Assembly: GCF_963924675.1 (NCBI RefSeq)
Contig: NC_089226.1
Span: 49,555,124 to 49,619,123, forward strand
DNA: 64,000 nucleotides
Direction: 5' to 3'
Origin: Phocoena phocoena
Lineage: Eukaryota > Chordata > Mammalia > Artiodactyla > Phocoenidae
Shown one piece after another: positions 63,181-64,000 of this stretch. Under the pieces are notes generated by a model. The model was given only the letters and a program-made list of their open reading frames with translations. It ran no database searches and was not told the origin of the DNA. A program made the translations under genes and the position numbers. Position 1 is the first letter of the stretch. Every line of letters starts with the position of its first letter.

Positions 63181-63671
63181 TTTCAAGTTACTTTATTGTA
63201 AGAGAAATAAGACTATTTTATCATTACAAACCATGTAAACAGTGCCATTTCCAAGAGGCCACAAGAGATGGCACCAGTGTGTCCATTGTAAGAGCTTTGC
63301 CCAAATATGCCTCCATTTGGGCCTCAAGACATTAGAGCATTTGGCAGGGTTCAGAAGTGAACCACAAAGTACTAGAAAACAGTGTTTATGGAAAGACCAA
63401 AGACAGTGAAATCATTCATCCCAGAGGAGAAAGCAGTTACTTGTAGAGGATATCGACCAATTATTCGGTACCTTCTCTAGAAGGAAGAAGCGACAGTAGC
63501 TGGAATTGCAGTCTAAGAGAATTAAGTTAAATACATAGTCGATCTCTAGGGAAATTGCCAGAGCTATATCTTAAAATCAGAATAGACTCCCATAAATAAA
63601 AGATGGACAAACTTCTTACCAGGATGAAAAACTAAAGTCAGGAGGTCACTCTTAGTACCTTCTGCCCCATG

Positions 63672-63695
63672 AATTTAGGTATTAATACCTAAATT
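63672..63695. repeat. 24-bp perfect palindrome with adjoining repeats
   Basis: The left half aatttaggtatt is followed directly by its exact reverse complement. Next comes taggtactaattaggtacta, a tandem of aattaggtact, then atacct. Confidence 0.9.
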
Positions 63696-64000
63696 AGGTA
63701 CTAATTAGGTACTAATACCTCTTTATATATCATAAAGAGCTTTGCCCACAGCTAGCACTGTGGAAAAATATGTGTTGAAGATAAAATAATGGTTGTTGAT
63801 AGTATTATCCCTAATGGTACATATTAAATTCCTCCTCTTGTAAGCTACTGTGTTGGGCATTGAGCAAAGTGAATTAAACAACCGCACATTTCCTTAAGTA
63901 AAAGTGATTTATAATCTGAGAAGGGCCTCGTAAATGTTATTAGTACTGCTAACATTATATAATGCTAACATTAATAAGAAGAATAGAAATATGGCCCCCA

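Larger units (their letters stand above)
1..64000 (+). other. DLG2: DLG2 gene, internal 3'-half portion (eight exons and introns)
   Basis: Eight exons on the + strand join in phase to give the end of SH3, the HOOK/linker and most of the guanylate-kinase (GK) domain of a DLG-family scaffold. DLG2 is preferred over its paralogues for three reasons. The HOOK exon at 43562 reads DIPGLGDDGYGTKTL, where DLG3 has a DFPGLSDDYYG-type and DLG1 an IPDDMGSKG-type segment. Exon 1 ends KPGVIDSKG. The GK part has [21 protein letters not shown]2 anchors NMDA receptors and potassium channels at synapses through its PDZ domains, which lie outside this window, and binds partners such as SAPAP/GKAP through GK. 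No promoter, start codon or stop codon of the gene is present here. Confidence 0.96.
62084..64000 (+). other. DLG2 intron running off the window
   Basis: It begins with GTAAGT after the last GK exon in the window. It contains a MIR (62960-63180, -) and a 24-bp palindrome at 63672-63695. No further exon is seen before the end. Confidence 0.8.

Overview
The window is mammalian nuclear DNA, almost certainly from a cetacean and probably a toothed whale. The evidence is the repeat content. There are repeated tRNA-derived SINEs of the CHR type (head ggcttccctggtggcgcagt), in both a long older form of about 310 bp and a short form of about 195 bp. There are also cetartiodactyl-type L1 3' ends, and old mammalian MIR, L2, MLT1 and MER5 remnants. 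Nothing bacterial, viral or organellar is present.

The only host gene I can support is DLG2 (PSD-93/chapsyn-110), a membrane-associated guanylate-kinase scaffold of the postsynaptic density, on the + strand. The window holds eight exons from its 3' half, all with AG/GT borders, open reading frames and phases that join exactly. In order they are: the SH3 end/HOOK start (7978-8053); two alternative HOOK exons (42629-42728 and 43562-43607); a 42-nt cassette (46834-46875); the HOOK-to-GK linker (54190-54240); and three guanylate-kinase-domain exons (55603-55704, 59746-59918, 61974-62083). The gene runs off both ends: the N-terminus, PDZ domains and most of SH3 lie upstream, and the rest of the GK domain and the stop codon lie downstream. 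Everything else is intron.

Region by region: 1-7977 is intron with CHR SINEs, an MLT1 LTR, an L2 and an antisense L1. 8054-42628 is a 34.6-kb intron dense in repeats, including a nested stack at 33.2-36.4 kb (an old antisense L1 broken by a SINE and by a sense L1). 39.1-54.5 kb, around the alternatively spliced HOOK exons, is nearly free of lineage-specific insertions. 54.5-58.4 kb has four CHR SINEs around the first GK exon, in an inverted arrangement. 59.9-64.0 kb is mostly unique intron.

I found no evidence of a new biological system. The most informative observations are: the reading frame forces a choice between two HOOK exons; young SINEs in opposite orientation flank GK exon 55603-55704; a sense L1 appears to end at an internal polyadenylation signal; and a complete L1 insertion is only about 33 nt long. 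Repeat names come from remembered consensus patterns, not from a search.
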